A DNA stretch of 14,872 nt from Flaviramulus sp. (GCA_023255235.1 JALRJA010000263.1:1-14872); one strand, 5' to 3'. Positions 7,122 through 14,872 are shown, counted from the stretch's first letter. Notes: generated from the sequence alone by a model not told the origin. Translations and numbers: made by a program.

Positions 7122-7152
7122 AAAAAGAGACTGTATAAATCAGCCTCTTTTT
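7122..7152 (-). terminator. Intrinsic terminator of the SusCD-peptidase-lipoprotein locus
   Basis: Read on the minus strand: arm AAAAAGAGGCTG, 7-nt loop ATTTATA, arm CAGTCTCTTTTT, a 12-bp stem with one G-U pair, followed by a run of T (complement of 7119-7126). On the plus strand the same position is an A-C mismatch, so it is best suited to minus-strand transcripts. It closes the lipoprotein gene ending at 7189. Confidence 0.85.
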
Positions 7153-7188
7153 AAAGTTTGTATTTAAAAATTATGTAGTGTTTAACAA

Positions 7189-7971
7189 CTACAATTTTGT
7201 GTAAGTAGCAGTAGCTGTATCTCCATAGCCATTTGACCAAGAAATGGTTAAAGTTCCATCAAAATTATTTGTTCCAGTCAATACTACAGTGGACTCAAAG
7301 TAATCGAGAAAAGTACCCGATAAGACACCACAAGTATCAGAAAAGGCTCCTGGCGTCTCAAAACAATATCCGTATGGTGCACAATACCAATCTTGATATA
7401 CACCAGCAAAGGCATCAGACATGGCATATGATAATTCACCTGTTTTTTCTATTTCAACTTGATAAGCTAAATTAACAAGTGGGTTGTTAGCAGGTGCACC
7501 ATCAGTTGTTGTACCATTACTAACAACAGCATAAGTTCCTTCTAAATCTGTGCTACAGAAAAATATGATATTAATTGTTAATTCTGGTGCTGGAATGATA
7601 CCTTCACCTTTTTCAAATCCAATGATAAGAGTTCCATCAACAGCTTGTGCATTTAAAGTAATACTACCCACATTGGTGTTTGCAGGTATAGTTACACTGC
7701 TGGGTAGAGTATAATCGCTTGGATTGGCTGTACTTTCATCAGAAACATAAATGTTAAATGTTCTGTCTGATGCAGAAATGTCATTTGTATAGACTGCAAT
7801 ATCTTTAACACCAGTGCTTGGGTCACTAAAGTCTACTAAGTGGTCCATACTATCATAACTACCTTCAAATGATATTATTGTCGTTTTTATTACAACTTCG
7901 TTTTCTTCACAATTGGTAAAAACAACTACGCTTAACGCAATTGCAATTAATGTTATTATTTTTTTCATCAT
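7189..7971 (-). CDS. Surface-type lipoprotein with Calx-beta-like segment
   Basis: Predicted lipoprotein of 260 residues. A hydrophobic signal (about 3-17) ends in the lipobox FTNC, with acylated C21 followed by EENE; acidic residues right after the Cys are a known surface-export mark for lipoproteins in Bacteroidota. Residues about 30-130 are beta-rich and include STANPSDYTLPSSVTIPAN, resembling Calx-beta or DUF4843-type modules found in SusCD-linked lipoproteins. The C-terminal half (about 138-260) starts at FFCSTDLEGTY and contains several Cys and aromatics (WYCAPYGYCFETP, SDTCG), suggesting disulfides and perhaps ligand binding. The family is not firmly recognised and the function is unknown. 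It lies 33 bp after the subtilase on the same strand and just before the terminator, so it is probably the last gene of that operon. Start may be 7971 or the next ATG at 7968. Confidence 0.75.
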   Translation of the reverse strand: MMKKIITLIAIALSVVVFTNCEENEVVIKTTIISFEGSYDSMDHLVDFSDPSTGVKDIAVYTNDISASDRTFNIYVSDESTANPSDYTLPSSVTIPANTNVGSITLNAQAVDGTLIIGFEKGEGIIPAPELTINIIFFCSTDLEGTYAVVSNGTTTDGAPANNPLVNLAYQVEIEKTGELSYAMSDAFAGVYQDWYCAPYGYCFETPGAFSDTCGVLSGTFLDYFESTVVLTGTNNFDGTLTISWSNGYGDTATATYTKL

Positions 7972-8004
7972 TTTATTGTTTTAGAATTAGTCACTTTTTG
8001 AAAT

Positions 8005-9936
8005 TTATTTAATAATAATTTTTTTATAAATTTTAATGCCATTGTTTTTTATAGTCATAAAATAAACACCTGTAGTAAATGTGTTTGTTTTAATGGCGTG
8101 TTTTTTATTTGTTATATAGTTTTCTTCATAAACTTTTCTGCCATTGAGGTCAAACATTTCAATGTCAACATGACCGTTAAGTTTAGATAAATTTAAATTT
8201 ACAGAATCTTCAACAGGGTTTGGCCAAACAGCCACTGAAGAATTTACTTTACTTGAAGCACTTAGAGTTAAGTTAGAGCCTGTTAAAATTAAAGAAAAGG
8301 CTTGCAAACCATTTGTTAAAGCACCTTTGTGTGTAACTGTAAGGGTGTAATTACCAGATGCGGCATTACTAATATCTATGCGCTCAATATTATCTACATC
8401 GTTATCACCTTTTATAGCATTACCAGCTACATTAGTTTTGTTTAATTTCCATGGAGTGTAAATAGTAGCATTTGAGTCTTCAATCCTTAAATCCAAATCA
8501 TTTATAAGTCTTGGAGATAGTGTGTTATTAGGACTTGAAGAAACAGTTCCAGCAGGATCTGTCCAACAAATGGTAGCCTTTATTGTGCCACTAGCACTAG
8601 CTGAAAATTGATATGTATAAGTTTCTCCATTTGATAAAGTCAATTCGCTAATTGTAGCTAAATTGTTTGATGCATCTGTTATAGTTTGAGCTGCAATAGA
8701 AGCATCGAGTAAACCCCAACCCACAAACGGATCTGGTCCTGGTTTTGTTAGATCATCTTTTGCAGTATGACAAGCTAAACCTTTTAACGTAGCAGCTCTC
8801 ATAAAGTTTGAATTGAGCTGATTATAATACTGCTGTAATAAAATTAATGAACCTGCCACATTAGGTGCAGAAAACGAAGTACCGTTTTGAGTATTGTAGG
8901 CTGTATCATTACTAGAAGAAGCTGATAAAACATTTTCACCTTTACCAGTAATGTCTGGTTTTATTCTAAAGTCATCAGTTGGTCCTTGGCTACTAAAGCT
9001 ACTTCTAGTAAAAAACTGAACCGCTCCAGTTGATTGATTGAAATTTACAGAAGCACTAGCTACTACCATATTATTTTTTACAGTAGAAATATCAGTAAGT
9101 TTATCAAAACCACTAGCCAATCCGCCAGTATATGTTTCTGAACCTTCATTACCTGCAGATACTACGGCTAGATGATATGGTGTGTTAAAAAGAGCTAAAT
9201 CCCATTGTCTGGCTGTTGTTGAATAATTACCAATTTGATCAGCTGGTTTTTGTTGAAACCCATTGCTTGCATAAATTGGAAACCCATACGAATGGTTTGA
9301 AATTAATAACCCATTGGCACCTTCTGCTATCATTTCTTGTTCGGTGCCATCCCAATCATATGATCGTACAACAGCTTTTGGTGCCATGCCTTTAGCATTA
9401 GTATTTACACCTTTACCTATAATAGTGCCTGCTACACGAGTTGCATGGTCGTCTATTACTGTTCCAGATAAATCAGAAAATTCAATTCTTGACCCAGGGG
9501 TGGTTTCATAATTTTGAAATTCTACATGGCTTGCTCTCGCACTTTCGGCATCCCAAACACCAACAATCATATTTTCACCCGCAAGGTTTAAATTTAAAAC
9601 ACCACCAACTTGTAAATCATGCGTTCTAGTAGCTTTAGCTGCATTTATATTATTGGTACTAATATAAACAGGCAAACCATCTATAATATCATAGATTTTA
9701 AAAGTTTTAGCATTTTTTTTAAACTTACCTTGTTGTTCTTTGTGCACATTAAGGTATTCTGTAATTCTGGCGTCTCTTTTTATTTGTTTCTCAAGAAAAC
9801 TTTTTTTTAAGTCATTTATTCTATCCATATCATAACTGTCTGATATAGCTTTACGTTCAGCAACAGTTTGAGCTGTTGACTGATTAGCAATTAATATCAG
9901 TAACAAATAAAGTGGGAATATTTTCTTTATTATCAT
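8005..9936 (-). CDS. Secreted S8 subtilisin-like serine protease with T9SS sorting domain
   Basis: Extracellular or cell-surface serine endopeptidase, 643 residues. Signal peptide about 1-22 (ends STAQ), then a propeptide-like region to about 110. The S8 catalytic domain spans about 115-420, with the triad visible as VGVWDAE (D129), DDHATRVAGT (H164) and NGTSFSAPNVAG (S354), and the oxyanion Asn in VVSAGNEG (N263). A beta-sandwich region (about 430-553) contains ICWTDPAG and LINDLDLRIED, typical of subtilase C-terminal jelly-roll domains. The last about 75 residues form a type A T9SS sorting domain: VWPNPVEDSVNLNL (570-583), then FDLNGRKVY and GVYFMTIKNNG, ending KKIIIK. The protein should be exported by Sec, then by type IX secretion. 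It is downstream of susCD across a palindrome and upstream of a lipoprotein, pointing to extracellular protein digestion. The cleavage specificity cannot be told. Confidence 0.92.
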   Translation of the reverse strand: MIIKKIFPLYLLLILIANQSTAQTVAERKAISDSYDMDRINDLKKSFLEKQIKRDARITEYLNVHKEQQGKFKKNAKTFKIYDIIDGLPVYISTNNINAAKATRTHDLQVGGVLNLNLAGENMIVGVWDAESARASHVEFQNYETTPGSRIEFSDLSGTVIDDHATRVAGTIIGKGVNTNAKGMAPKAVVRSYDWDGTEQEMIAEGANGLLISNHSYGFPIYASNGFQQKPADQIGNYSTTARQWDLALFNTPYHLAVVSAGNEGSETYTGGLASGFDKLTDISTVKNNMVVASASVNFNQSTGAVQFFTRSSFSSQGPTDDFRIKPDITGKGENVLSASSSNDTAYNTQNGTSFSAPNVAGSLILLQQYYNQLNSNFMRAATLKGLACHTAKDDLTKPGPDPFVGWGLLDASIAAQTITDASNNLATISELTLSNGETYTYQFSASASGTIKATICWTDPAGTVSSSPNNTLSPRLINDLDLRIEDSNATIYTPWKLNKTNVAGNAIKGDNDVDNIERIDISNAASGNYTLTVTHKGALTNGLQAFSLILTGSNLTLSASSKVNSSVAVWPNPVEDSVNLNLSKLNGHVDIEMFDLNGRKVYEENYITNKKHAIKTNTFTTGVYFMTIKNNGIKIYKKIIIK

Positions 9937-9958
9937 TATGCTATGGTAGAAGATTTAT

Positions 9959-9999
9959 AATATACTAGTTTCAATAAAATTTATTGAAACTAGTATATT
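9959..9999. repeat. Perfect palindrome between susD and the subtilase gene
   Basis: Arms 9959-9978 and 9980-9999 are exact reverse complements, 20 bp each, around a single A at 9979; the core reads ACTAGTTTCAATAAA. It starts 7 bp after the susD stop codon. On the minus strand no U-run follows the stem, while on the plus strand it is followed by TGATTTTTT. It may be an RNA processing or 3'-protecting hairpin, a partial terminator, or a DNA-binding operator. Confidence 0.85.
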
Positions 10000-10006
10000 T
10001 GATTTT

Positions 10007-11443
10007 TTAGTTATTAATGCTGTCGTCAATATTTGGATTTGCATCAATTTCTTTTTCAGGAATTTTTAACCAAAAAAGTTCGCTATCTGCAGGAACATCA
10101 ATTTGTACCCTGTGAACATCATCTCTTAAAATTGGTTTACGATATCTTTTTGCATCAAAAAATTCAACGCCATTTTCGCCATAGAGTTCTTTACGTCTTT
10201 CTAGTAAAATTTCATCTAAAAGGGCTTGCCCTGTATTACTAGATTTTACAGCACTAGGATCTCTATCTGATTGTAAAGCAAAAAGTAAATTGTGAGCTAC
10301 TGTTTGATTACCTAGATGGTATTGAGCTTCAGCATCAATAAGTACCATTTCTGATTTTCTCATGATAGGAAAATCTTCTTCTAATGTAAATGAGAACTTA
10401 GTAGTTACATATTCTCTATATGGTGTAGATGATCCATATATGTCAAAGAACAGTTTTCGTTCATCAGTTGCTGAAAAGGTATTAACAAAATTTTTGTTAA
10501 TGTAAGTTGCTTTGTAAAACGCTGGCGCTGAGAGGTGATCTGTTAAGTTTGCAGGTGCACCATAATAATAAGCCGATTCTACCTGATCTTGATACATAGC
10601 CCATACCCATTCTGGGTCAGACATATCTTGAAAACCTGTACCATAGCTAGTAGAAGGTACAGCCGAAGCGGCATTACCTCCATAAACGGCTCTTGCCGAA
10701 GAAGAAGCTAAGCCCCAATTATCTTGAGTAACTAATAGCACACGTGCTAAAATACCTTGTGCTACCGCTTTGTTGATATAACTTTTTCCTAATCTGTTAT
10801 CTGTTAAATCGGCAATAGCTTCTGTTAAATCTGACTTTACAAGCGATATAACTTCAGCACTTGTGCTGGTTGGGTTTCCTGTAGATGCACCAGTTGCTGG
10901 CTCAGTATATATAGGAAGTCTTGACGCGTTAGAATTTGTGGTATAGTTTGGTGCAAAATCTAAAACTAATTGAAAGTAATAAAAAGCTCTTATGGTTTTT
11001 CCAACAGCTATAAACTCTTTTTTAGCATTTTCATCAAGTGAAGAGTTTTCAACTCCTTTTATTAAGGTATTAGCTTGATTTATCATATCATAGCTAAAAT
11101 CCCAATTAAAAACGGTACGTCTGTAATTTGGTTCTCTGTTTTCGTGAGCATAGTCAAACAAATACCAGCTAGGACCCTGTATTAAATCATTTCCTTTAAT
11201 GGTTCTTGCAAAATAAATAGATTGCAAGCCAGCTGAATCAACAGTTGTGTATTGACTTCTAAACAATCTTAAAATTCCGGTTATAAAAGCTTCAACGGTT
11301 GAATTGTCTCCAAATACAACATCAGCGGTAACACCATCTGTGTTTTTTGGTTCGTCTAAAAATTCTTTTGAACAACTTACAGCAGTTAATGCTACAAGTA
11401 GTAAAAGAACAACTAATCTATTAAATTTATTAATTTTTTTCAT
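10007..11443 (-). CDS. SusD/RagB family nutrient-binding outer-membrane lipoprotein
   Basis: Surface lipoprotein that forms the lid and ligand-capture subunit on the partner SusC transporter. It has 478 residues. The signal peptide ends in the lipobox TAVSC with C24, then SKEFLDEPKN, the usual SusD opening. The helical TPR-like part (about 80-245) includes GKTIRAFYYFQLVLDFA and AVAQGILARVLL. The C-terminal RagB/SusD region includes FPIMRKSEMVLIDAEAQYH (about 361-379), LLDEILLERRKELYGE (about 408-423) and the family ending IPEKEIDANPNI. Length is within the family range, on the short side. It lies 11 bp downstream of susC, so it is co-transcribed. The ligand cannot be deduced from this family alone; the adjacent protease makes peptides the first guess, with glycans possible. 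Confidence 0.95.
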   Translation of the reverse strand: MKKINKFNRLVVLLLLVALTAVSCSKEFLDEPKNTDGVTADVVFGDNSTVEAFITGILRLFRSQYTTVDSAGLQSIYFARTIKGNDLIQGPSWYLFDYAHENREPNYRRTVFNWDFSYDMINQANTLIKGVENSSLDENAKKEFIAVGKTIRAFYYFQLVLDFAPNYTTNSNASRLPIYTEPATGASTGNPTSTSAEVISLVKSDLTEAIADLTDNRLGKSYINKAVAQGILARVLLVTQDNWGLASSSARAVYGGNAASAVPSTSYGTGFQDMSDPEWVWAMYQDQVESAYYYGAPANLTDHLSAPAFYKATYINKNFVNTFSATDERKLFFDIYGSSTPYREYVTTKFSFTLEEDFPIMRKSEMVLIDAEAQYHLGNQTVAHNLLFALQSDRDPSAVKSSNTGQALLDEILLERRKELYGENGVEFFDAKRYRKPILRDDVHRVQIDVPADSELFWLKIPEKEIDANPNIDDSINN

Positions 11444-11454
11444 GTCTCTTTTTT

Positions 11455-14400
11455 TTAAAATTGAACTATAGCACCAGTAGTAAAGGTTTTTTGAAGCGGT
11501 GATCTATTGCTTGTTAAACCATTGAACGATTGTTCAGGGTCAATTCCTTTGTGTGATTGCCATGTTAAAATATTATCTGCTTGAATAAATAAGCGCAGTT
11601 TTGCAACACCAAATTTGGCTAAAGTTTTAGATGGTAAGTTATAACCAAATGTTAAACTTTTTAATCTAATGTAATCGTTATCAAACAAAAAGCGAGAAGA
11701 TCTAGCAGCATGATCATTATTGCTTGCTAATAGTAAAGGCATATTGGTGATATCACCAGGGTTTTGCCATCTGCTTAAGTTATCTGGGTGAATAGATCCA
11801 CCTGGGCTTTCAAATTGATTGATTAATCCTGAATAATCAGAATCTAATAATTGTCCACCAAAACTGAAATTAGCTAAAATATTTAGGTCAAATTGCTTGT
11901 ATTTAAAGAAGGTTGTAAATCCGCCATAAATATCTGGTAATGATGTACCGTTTTGATATCTGGTAGCATCGTCATAGTCTTTTGTGGTTACTTTATCAAC
12001 AACATCACCATTAGAATCTAAAACATCCATAAACCACATACCTCTACCATCAGCAGGATCTACACCAGCCCATTCACGAATATAGAAGTCAAAAATAGAG
12101 TTTCCAACCTTCCATAATTTTGAACCGTTTACAAATTCATCTTGGGTTAATTCTGTTATTTCATTATCAATAATTGAAAAATTAAGTCCAGCTGTCCAAG
12201 TAAAATCATTTGTATTAACTATGTTTGAAGATAAAGATGCTTCCCAACCAAAGTTTTTAAGAGCTCCTATGTTGGTTGTTATGTTATCAACACCAGTTGA
12301 AGAAGGAAGTGGTTTATCATATATTAAATCTATAGATTCTTTATTAAAGTATTCTACACTACCAGAAAGGGCACCATTAAATAGTTCAAAATCTAAACCT
12401 ATGTTAGTTGTAGCTGTTTTTTCCCATGAAATAAATGGGTCAGCAACACCGTTTAATAAAACACCTGTATTACCTTCATTGTTGAAGCCTAATGAAAATA
12501 CTGATTGGTATGGGAAGAAGCCAATTCCTTGGTTGTTTCCTAATTCACCATAAGATCCCTTAAGTTTTAAATAGTTAATAGTATTGTTATCGCTTAAAAA
12601 TGCTTCATTAGAAACAATCCAGCTAGCTCCAGCAGCATAAAAATTACCCCATCTTACGGCAGAGTTAAACCTTGAAGAACCATCTCTACGACCAGAAAAC
12701 TCGGCAAAGTATTTTTCGTCAAAATTATATGAAACTCTACCTAAGTAACTATTAAGTCTTTCCATATTAATATTACCACCAACACTTTCAGGAACGGTAC
12801 TTCCGTCTAGTACTTCAACACCGGCTAAAAAGCCAGTACCTTGAGAGCTTAAATAATCATAATTAAAGGTATATGCTTCAGTAATTAAATCAACACCAAG
12901 GTTATGTTTGCCAAAATCGTTAACATAATTAAGACTCTGTATAGCGTTTAGTGTAGTTGTAACATCTCTATTTTGTGATACTCTACCACCTAAACCAGCT
13001 GCAAAACCTACTAAATCGTCATTAAAGCTAAAAGAATCAAACAAATAGTTTTCGTAGCTAAAATTGGTTTTAAAAGTAAGGCCTTCAAAAAGTTTAACTT
13101 CGGCGGTAGCATTGCCTAAGAAATTGGTTCTTTTACGTTTCTCTTCTCCTAAGGTTATAGAAGCTAGAACATTTTCACCACCAAAAGCATTTCTTACGCT
13201 ATTTACAGGTTGTCCTGCGGTTACACCATCACCTGTGTCAAATATTAATCCGCCAGAGCTATCTCTAATTAGACTACCATTGGCATCTCTAAGATATATT
13301 GGGTATAGGCCAGAAACACCATATATGTATGAAATAACTTGTTGTACACTACCACTAGTTTGATCTGGGTTACCTGAATTTGATCTTGAGAAACTTGTTT
13401 TTAAACCAACTTTTAGCCAGTCATTAACTTGAGACTCTAAGTTGAGTCTTGTTGCAATTCTTTCAAAATTAGATCTAATTACTGGACCTTCCTCATTAAG
13501 GTAGTCTATAGACATAAAATAGGTTGATTTATCATCACCACCAGAAAGATTTACGTTATGATTAACACGTAAAACATCTTTTCTAAGAAGTTCTTCTTCC
13601 CAGTCTGTTTGCCAAAGTAAATTAGCACCAGCAACTAGGTTTCCGTTGGTATCAATTGGATTGGCAACACTATAAGGGTTATAACCTACGTAATCAATTA
13701 ATTCATTGGTTGCGTTTTGAGCAGCCAAAGTAGCAGATTGACCATTTTCATATTGGTTTGTGTTTTTTAAAGCTTCCCAATTAAGTTTCAAATAGTCTTC
13801 AGTTTTTAATAAGTCATGTAAACCAACTGTTGGGTTAGAAAGTCCTATTTGAGATCTAAAAGTTATACTAGGAGCCATGTTTCTCGTACCTTTTTTAGTA
13901 GTAATTAAAATAACGCCATTGGCACCTCTAGACCCATATAAAGCAGTAGAAGCAGCGTCTTTTAAAACCGAAATAGATTCTATTTGGTCTTGGCTAATAG
14001 TGTTTAGGTTTCCGTTAAATGCGGCTCCGTCTAAAACAATTAGAGGAGATTGTGAAGCGTTTAAACTACCAAAACCTCTAATTCTAATCTCAGGGTTATT
14101 ACCTGGTTGCCCACCAGCTGTTAACAAATTAACACCAGGAACGGTTCCTTGCAGGGCTCTTAAAGGTGAGGTAACTTGTTGTGTTTCAATTACCGCATCA
14201 GAGATAACACCTACCGAACCTACTATAGATTGTTTTGTTTGTGCGCCGTAAGCCACAATAACCACTTCATCTAAAGTTGCAGTATCTTCTTCTAGTTTAA
14301 CATTAATTGTGTTTGAGTTTCCTACAACTTCTTCAACGGTTGTATACCCAACAAAGCTAAATACCAAAGTAGCGCCTTGGTTTGCCTGAATGGTATATTT

Positions 14401-14577
14401 GCCATCAAAATTTGAAGATGTACCAGAAGCACTACCTTTAACTAAAATAGTTGCTCCAGGAAGTGGCAACCCACTATCATCTATTATTGTACCTGAAACT
14501 GTTTTTTCTTGTGCAAAAGAAATTTGCACGACAAACGCTAGTAATAGCGTTAGTATTCCACTAAACGTTGTTTTCAT
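11455..14577 (-). CDS. SusC/RagA family TonB-dependent outer-membrane transporter
   Basis: TonB-energised outer-membrane channel working with the SusD lipoprotein just downstream. It has 1040 residues. Signal peptide 1-22 (ends SFAQ); an N-terminal carboxypeptidase-D-like beta domain about 25-97 (KTVSGTIIDDSGLPLPGATI, FDGKYTI, FVGYTT); a TonB-box-like LDEVVIVAYG (102-111); a plug domain about 112-232 with PGVNLLTAGGQPGNNPEIRI and the SusC signature STALYGSRGANGVILITT (210-227); then a beta-barrel to the terminal phenylalanine (GAIVQF). There is no STN domain in front, so signalling to an ECF-sigma/anti-sigma pair in the SusC-STN manner is not expected. ATG at 14577 gives a full signal peptide. 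A likely promoter lies at 14605-14635. Substrate unknown; the locus suggests oligopeptides. Confidence 0.96.
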   Translation of the reverse strand: MKTTFSGILTLLLAFVVQISFAQEKTVSGTIIDDSGLPLPGATILVKGSASGTSSNFDGKYTIQANQGATLVFSFVGYTTVEEVVGNSNTINVKLEEDTATLDEVVIVAYGAQTKQSIVGSVGVISDAVIETQQVTSPLRALQGTVPGVNLLTAGGQPGNNPEIRIRGFGSLNASQSPLIVLDGAAFNGNLNTISQDQIESISVLKDAASTALYGSRGANGVILITTKKGTRNMAPSITFRSQIGLSNPTVGLHDLLKTEDYLKLNWEALKNTNQYENGQSATLAAQNATNELIDYVGYNPYSVANPIDTNGNLVAGANLLWQTDWEEELLRKDVLRVNHNVNLSGGDDKSTYFMSIDYLNEEGPVIRSNFERIATRLNLESQVNDWLKVGLKTSFSRSNSGNPDQTSGSVQQVISYIYGVSGLYPIYLRDANGSLIRDSSGGLIFDTGDGVTAGQPVNSVRNAFGGENVLASITLGEEKRKRTNFLGNATAEVKLFEGLTFKTNFSYENYLFDSFSFNDDLVGFAAGLGGRVSQNRDVTTTLNAIQSLNYVNDFGKHNLGVDLITEAYTFNYDYLSSQGTGFLAGVEVLDGSTVPESVGGNINMERLNSYLGRVSYNFDEKYFAEFSGRRDGSSRFNSAVRWGNFYAAGASWIVSNEAFLSDNNTINYLKLKGSYGELGNNQGIGFFPYQSVFSLGFNNEGNTGVLLNGVADPFISWEKTATTNIGLDFELFNGALSGSVEYFNKESIDLIYDKPLPSSTGVDNITTNIGALKNFGWEASLSSNIVNTNDFTWTAGLNFSIIDNEITELTQDEFVNGSKLWKVGNSIFDFYIREWAGVDPADGRGMWFMDVLDSNGDVVDKVTTKDYDDATRYQNGTSLPDIYGGFTTFFKYKQFDLNILANFSFGGQLLDSDYSGLINQFESPGGSIHPDNLSRWQNPGDITNMPLLLASNNDHAARSSRFLFDNDYIRLKSLTFGYNLPSKTLAKFGVAKLRLFIQADNILTWQSHKGIDPEQSFNGLTSNRSPLQKTFTTGAIVQF

Positions 14578-14604
14578 TATATAATTATTTGAATTAGTCC
14601 GTTA

Positions 14605-14635
14605 CAAACATCTTAAAAAAAAGTTAATAAAACAA
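14605..14635 (-). promoter_or_regulatory. Putative susC promoter (Bacteroidota type)
   Basis: The minus strand has TTG (complement of 14633-14635), a 20-bp spacer, and GATGTTTG (complement of 14605-14612), matching TTG-N17-23-TAnnTTTG except for the first base of the -7 element. The leader would be about 20 nt. It would drive the whole susC-susD-subtilase-lipoprotein run, unless the palindrome region starts a second transcript. Confidence 0.45.
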
Positions 14636-14723
14636 TAAATTACAGTTAAATTTTAAGATATCACAGAAATAATAGAAAACCGAAACAAGTTAAAATGCCG
14701 TATTGCTAGGTTTTTGGGCATAA

Positions 14724-14752
14724 AAAAAGAGGCTGATATTCAGCCTCTTTTT
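14724..14752. terminator. Bidirectional hairpin terminator 1
   Basis: Arms AAAAAGAGGCTGA and TCAGCCTCTTTTT form a perfect 13-bp stem around a 3-nt loop, with a T-run at the end in both directions. It shares AAAAAGAGGCTGA with the terminator after the lipoprotein gene (7122-7152). Confidence 0.8.
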
Positions 14753-14764
14753 ATGATGTAATGA

Positions 14765-14796
14765 TAAAAAAACCATCTTTTAAGATGGTTTTTTTA
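14765..14796. terminator. Bidirectional hairpin terminator 2
   Basis: A perfect 15-bp inverted repeat with centre CCATCTTTTAAGATGG, flanked by A-runs on one side and T-runs on the other, so it reads as a terminator on both strands. It starts 12 bp after hairpin 1. Confidence 0.8.
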
Positions 14797-14801
14797 GGAT
14801 G

Positions 14802-14825
14802 CCAATTTTTAATTGGTGTTTTTTT
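14802..14825 (+). terminator. Terminator-like hairpin 3, plus strand
   Basis: CCAATTTTTAATTGG forms a 6-bp stem with a 3-nt loop, followed by TG and seven T (14819-14825). No U-run follows on the minus strand, so it would act only on plus-strand transcripts. The stem is short and AT-rich. Confidence 0.45.
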
Positions 14826-14827
14826 AG

Positions 14828-14854
14828 GTAACTTAAAATTAATTATTAAGTTAC
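14828..14854. repeat. Inverted repeat near the right edge
   Basis: GTAACTTAA (14828-14836) and TTAAGTTAC (14846-14854) are a perfect 9-bp inverted repeat around AATTAATTA. No T-run of terminator type follows. The region 14578-14872 has no open frame or RNA gene that I can recognise; it holds only the susC promoter candidate and these hairpins. Confidence 0.6.
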
Positions 14855-14872
14855 TTTACAGAAATTACCTCT

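Noticed and set aside
9314..9810. Three short plus-strand open frames inside the subtilase gene
   Set aside because: They are shadows of the S8 coding sequence; the minus-strand frame has the full catalytic triad.
12221..12553. Open frame of 110 codons on the plus strand inside susC
   Set aside because: It is antisense to a well-supported transporter gene and its product shows no family feature; the same holds for the other plus-strand frames within susC, at 13064-13363, 13877-14251 and 14390-14584.

Overview
The window looks like chromosomal DNA from a Bacteroidota member, most likely the family Flavobacteriaceae. The evidence is the AT-rich base composition, a SusC/SusD pair, a secreted subtilase with a type IX secretion (T9SS) C-terminal sorting domain, Bacteroidota-type lipoproteins, near absence of Shine-Dalgarno sequences, and several upstream regions that fit the Bacteroidota promoter pattern TTG-N17-23-TAnnTTTG. 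No tRNA, rRNA, CRISPR array, integrase or transposase was seen.

Left part (1-4666) is housekeeping. A membrane pyrophosphatase gene (minus strand) starts normally at 797 but loses homology at about 133, in the middle of its conserved pyrophosphate-binding region, and runs into unrelated coding-like sequence. Upstream of it lies the soluble family I pyrophosphatase ppa (minus), so two alternative ways of removing pyrophosphate sit side by side. A small exported YHS-domain protein (plus) is divergent from ppa and convergent with tyrosyl-tRNA synthetase tyrS (minus), with a hairpin terminator between the last two. tyrS is divergent from an extended-SDR NAD(P)-dependent epimerase/reductase (plus).

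Middle part (4688-7105, minus): an exported TlpA-like thioredoxin-fold protein and the 23S rRNA 2'-O-methyltransferase rlmB. The 330 bp between them carry a dispersed REP-like repeat in two direct copies plus one inverted variant; one copy supplies the rlmB stop codon.

Right part (7122-14872, minus) is a nutrient-acquisition locus transcribed susC-susD-subtilase-lipoprotein and closed by a strong intrinsic terminator just before rlmB. SusC (TonB-dependent outer-membrane transporter) and SusD (surface lipoprotein) are 11 bp apart. A 20-bp-arm perfect palindrome separates susD from the T9SS subtilase. The subtilase is followed after 33 bp by a surface-type lipoprotein with a Calx-beta-like segment. 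The obvious reading is extracellular proteolysis coupled to oligopeptide import, analogous to RagAB-type systems; the substrate is inferred, not shown. Upstream of susC (14578-14872) there is no gene, only a putative promoter and a run of three terminator-type hairpins and one further inverted repeat.

No clearly unprecedented system is visible. The points most worth a second look are the broken pyrophosphatase, the palindrome inside the SusCD-protease locus, the REP-like unit at rlmB, and the hairpin cluster at the right edge.
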